This document shows, in pieces, positions 62,988 to 64,000 of a stretch of 64,000 nucleotides of DNA. The notes below the pieces were generated by a model, which saw only the letters and a list, made by a program, of their open reading frames with translations, was not told the DNA's origin and did not search any database. The translations under genes and the position numbers were made by a program. The DNA comes from Dyella choica (GTDB lineage: Bacteria > Pseudomonadota > Gammaproteobacteria > Xanthomonadales > Rhodanobacteraceae): positions 86,170-150,169 of the forward strand of contig NZ_RYYV01000012.1 in NCBI RefSeq assembly GCF_003977665.1, read 5' to 3'. Numbering within the stretch: the stretch's first letter is position 1; the number at the start of each line of letters is the position of its first letter.

Positions 62988-63101
62988 ATGGTTACCCCTG
63001 ATCTTACGGCATCTGCGCGCCTACGCGCGTCCTTCCCCTTGCCAAACCCGCGCTTTACCACCACGCCGCTCGCGTGGTGCCAGGTGGTCGAGGGCACTTA
63101 G
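62988..63101 (+). CDS. Possible small protein (37 residues)
   Basis: ATG at 62988 has CGGAG eight bases upstream and the frame runs 37 codons to TAG, giving MVTPDLTASARLRASFPLPN and then PRFTTTPLAWCQVVEGT. There is no signal peptide or membrane segment. Support is only the ribosome site and the otherwise empty region. Confidence 0.25.
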   Translation: MVTPDLTASARLRASFPLPNPRFTTTPLAWCQVVEGT

Positions 63102-63157
63102 TCGAAATCGTCTGTCAGCGTTTTCTGACTTCGAAGCAGGGCTCTGCCCTGTGCCCC

Positions 63158-63184
63158 TCACGCCGTGCGCAATGTACGGCGTGA
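63158..63184. promoter_or_regulatory. Inverted repeat upstream of the receiver-Hpt gene
   Basis: TCACGCCGT-9-ACGGCGTGA is a perfect 9-bp inverted repeat ending 18 bases before the ATG at 63203. It could be an operator or a leader hairpin near the ribosome site. Confidence 0.45.
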
Positions 63185-63202
63185 CTACCTGGAGCACGCG
63201 TG

Positions 63203-63997
63203 ATGAATATCATTTCCTCATGGGTCGGTTATACCTTCCCAAAAGCAAAGCGGCCTGCCCGCAAGGCAGCAAAAGAACCCGCCACGTCGTGCACGGTTGC
63301 CGCACCCATCCAAGCGCCTGCACGCGTCATGGTATTAGAGGCTGATCCACCGAGCCGCAGCACCCTCGTCGATCTCATCAAGACACTTGGCCTGGAGCCA
63401 CTCGTCGTTCCTGACGCCGCGGCGGCCTTGAAATCCATCGATCTTTGCGCACCCGGCATGATCCTGATGGCTTGCAACGAGCTACCGGGCCCGGAGAGCG
63501 GCGAATTAAAGCTGTGTTCGATGATGCGAAAGCCGCGAGCAGATCATCCGTGCATTCCGATCATAGTCTTGGCAACTGGGTCGGATGCCTTTATTTGGCA
63601 AGGCTACATAGGGGATTGCGGGATAGAAGGTGTTCTGGAAAAGCCGCTACGCGCCCAAACGCTGCGAGCAATGCTTGAGTTGTGGCTCGACCTGCCGCTT
63701 AAGGATGAACCGAAACAATCGCTTCCCCCAATCCAGAACGCCGATGACTGGTTTCAAGTCCGTTTCACCGAAGACATCCAAGGGTTTGAACAGGCTTGGG
63801 CAAAGGATGACAAGCCTTCGATGCTCCGCTTTGCGCAGCACATGCAAGGTATCGCGCTCGTGCTGGGGGTGCAGCGGGCACTGAGGTTGGCTGATCGACT
63901 GGAACGGATGGCAAGAGGCACGAAGCCGATGGAGCCCGAGGCGATGCAACGCACCCTTACGGCTTTGAAAAAAGCGTTTGCCCCCTACCTCGACTAG
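63203..63997 (+). CDS. Degenerate receiver fused to an Hpt domain
   Basis: The 264-residue protein has a basic N-terminus (1-38), a receiver-like domain (about 40-160) and a C-terminal Hpt helix bundle (about 180-264). In the receiver, the acidic pocket (LEADPPSR), Thr125 and Lys147 remain, but the phosphoacceptor position reads MILMACNELPG, with Ala90 where Asp is expected. The Hpt motif AQHMQGIALVLG keeps its His213. It could accept or pass phosphate through the Hpt while the receiver only binds a partner. The layout equals the C-terminal end of some hybrid kinases. ATG 63203 has GGAG at eight bases; a GTG three bases earlier is possible. Confidence 0.75.
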   Translation: MNIISSWVGYTFPKAKRPARKAAKEPATSCTVAAPIQAPARVMVLEADPPSRSTLVDLIKTLGLEPLVVPDAAAALKSIDLCAPGMILMACNELPGPESGELKLCSMMRKPRADHPCIPIIVLATGSDAFIWQGYIGDCGIEGVLEKPLRAQTLRAMLELWLDLPLKDEPKQSLPPIQNADDWFQVRFTEDIQGFEQAWAKDDKPSMLRFAQHMQGIALVLGVQRALRLADRLERMARGTKPMEPEAMQRTLTALKKAFAPYLD

Positions 63998-64000
63998 GCG

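Larger units (their letters stand above)
62485..63202. other. Gene-poor region of about 0.7 kb
   Basis: No long frame on either strand here looks like a real protein. Visible signals are a 9-bp perfect hairpin at 62833-62854, a possible 37-codon frame at 62988-63101, and an inverted repeat at 63158-63184. It may be the remains of a lost gene or an untranslated regulatory region upstream of the receiver-Hpt gene. Confidence 0.5.

Overview
The window reads as chromosome from a GC-rich gammaproteobacterium of the order Xanthomonadales, most likely family Rhodanobacteraceae (Dyella, Rhodanobacter, Luteibacter or Frateuria type). The evidence is the gene content and style: GTP-type PEP carboxykinase, a split B12-dependent ribonucleotide reductase, an mreBCD-mrdA-rodA-mltB-rlpA-dacA-ybeD-lipBA-prc cluster, FadE, MltB/RlpA envelope enzymes, many small intergenic palindromes, and protein sequences of that flavour. 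This is inference from sequence without database comparison. No rRNA, tRNA, CRISPR array, transposase or phage gene was recognised.

Layout. 1-7.3 kb holds small transcription units: the start of a serine hydrolase, a GMC oxidoreductase, a transporter, a CBS protein, a GT2 glycosyltransferase, MtgA and Hsp33. 7.3-13.4 kb holds a GAF-GAF-GGDEF-EAL protein, a secreted protein and an ECF sigma / anti-sigma-like / DUF4097 operon. 13.7-20.3 kb is metabolism: pckG, then a TetR regulator divergent from an alpha/beta hydrolase-fadE pair, then a DUF4442 hotdog protein. 20.3-27.3 kb is a leftward signalling operon (large hybrid histidine kinase, CheR, CheB, receiver-GGDEF) followed by a CPBP protease-like membrane protein. 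27.5-34.1 kb runs leftward: a PfkB kinase, DUF1304 and M24 peptidase group, an EF-G-like GTPase, a ParE-type toxin/antitoxin pair and RF3.

34.4-47.9 kb is a long rightward cell-shape and envelope cluster: actin-like scaffold, elongasome partners, PBP2/RodA synthase pair, lytic enzymes, PBP5-type carboxypeptidase, lipoate genes and the Prc protease. 48-56 kb has DUF4126, M1 and M17 peptidases, a HAD phosphatase, a PstS-like protein fused to LysM, and a DegQ/MucD-type protease. 56.4-60.0 kb encodes class II ribonucleotide reductase as two genes, NrdJa and NrdJb, with a Lys/Ala-rich histone-H1-like gene between them. 60.0-64.0 kb is accessory in character: an AT-rich orphan gene, a small secreted protein, a DUF2007-like membrane protein, a gene-poor gap, and an unusual receiver-Hpt protein.

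The most notable non-coding signal is a family of modular, multi-stem intergenic elements (four copies in the first 14 kb). They have terminal inverted repeats and conserved internal hairpins, and each sits just upstream of a gene start. Two other palindrome families (inverted REP-like dimers and CCCTCCCCT-type dimers) are also present. Other points worth a second look are an A9 tract in nrdJb at which any one-base slip stops translation before the zinc-ribbon-like tail, paired CATAC/GTATG palindromes over both start codons of the TetR/hydrolase pair, and a receiver domain that has lost its phosphoacceptor while its Hpt histidine is kept.
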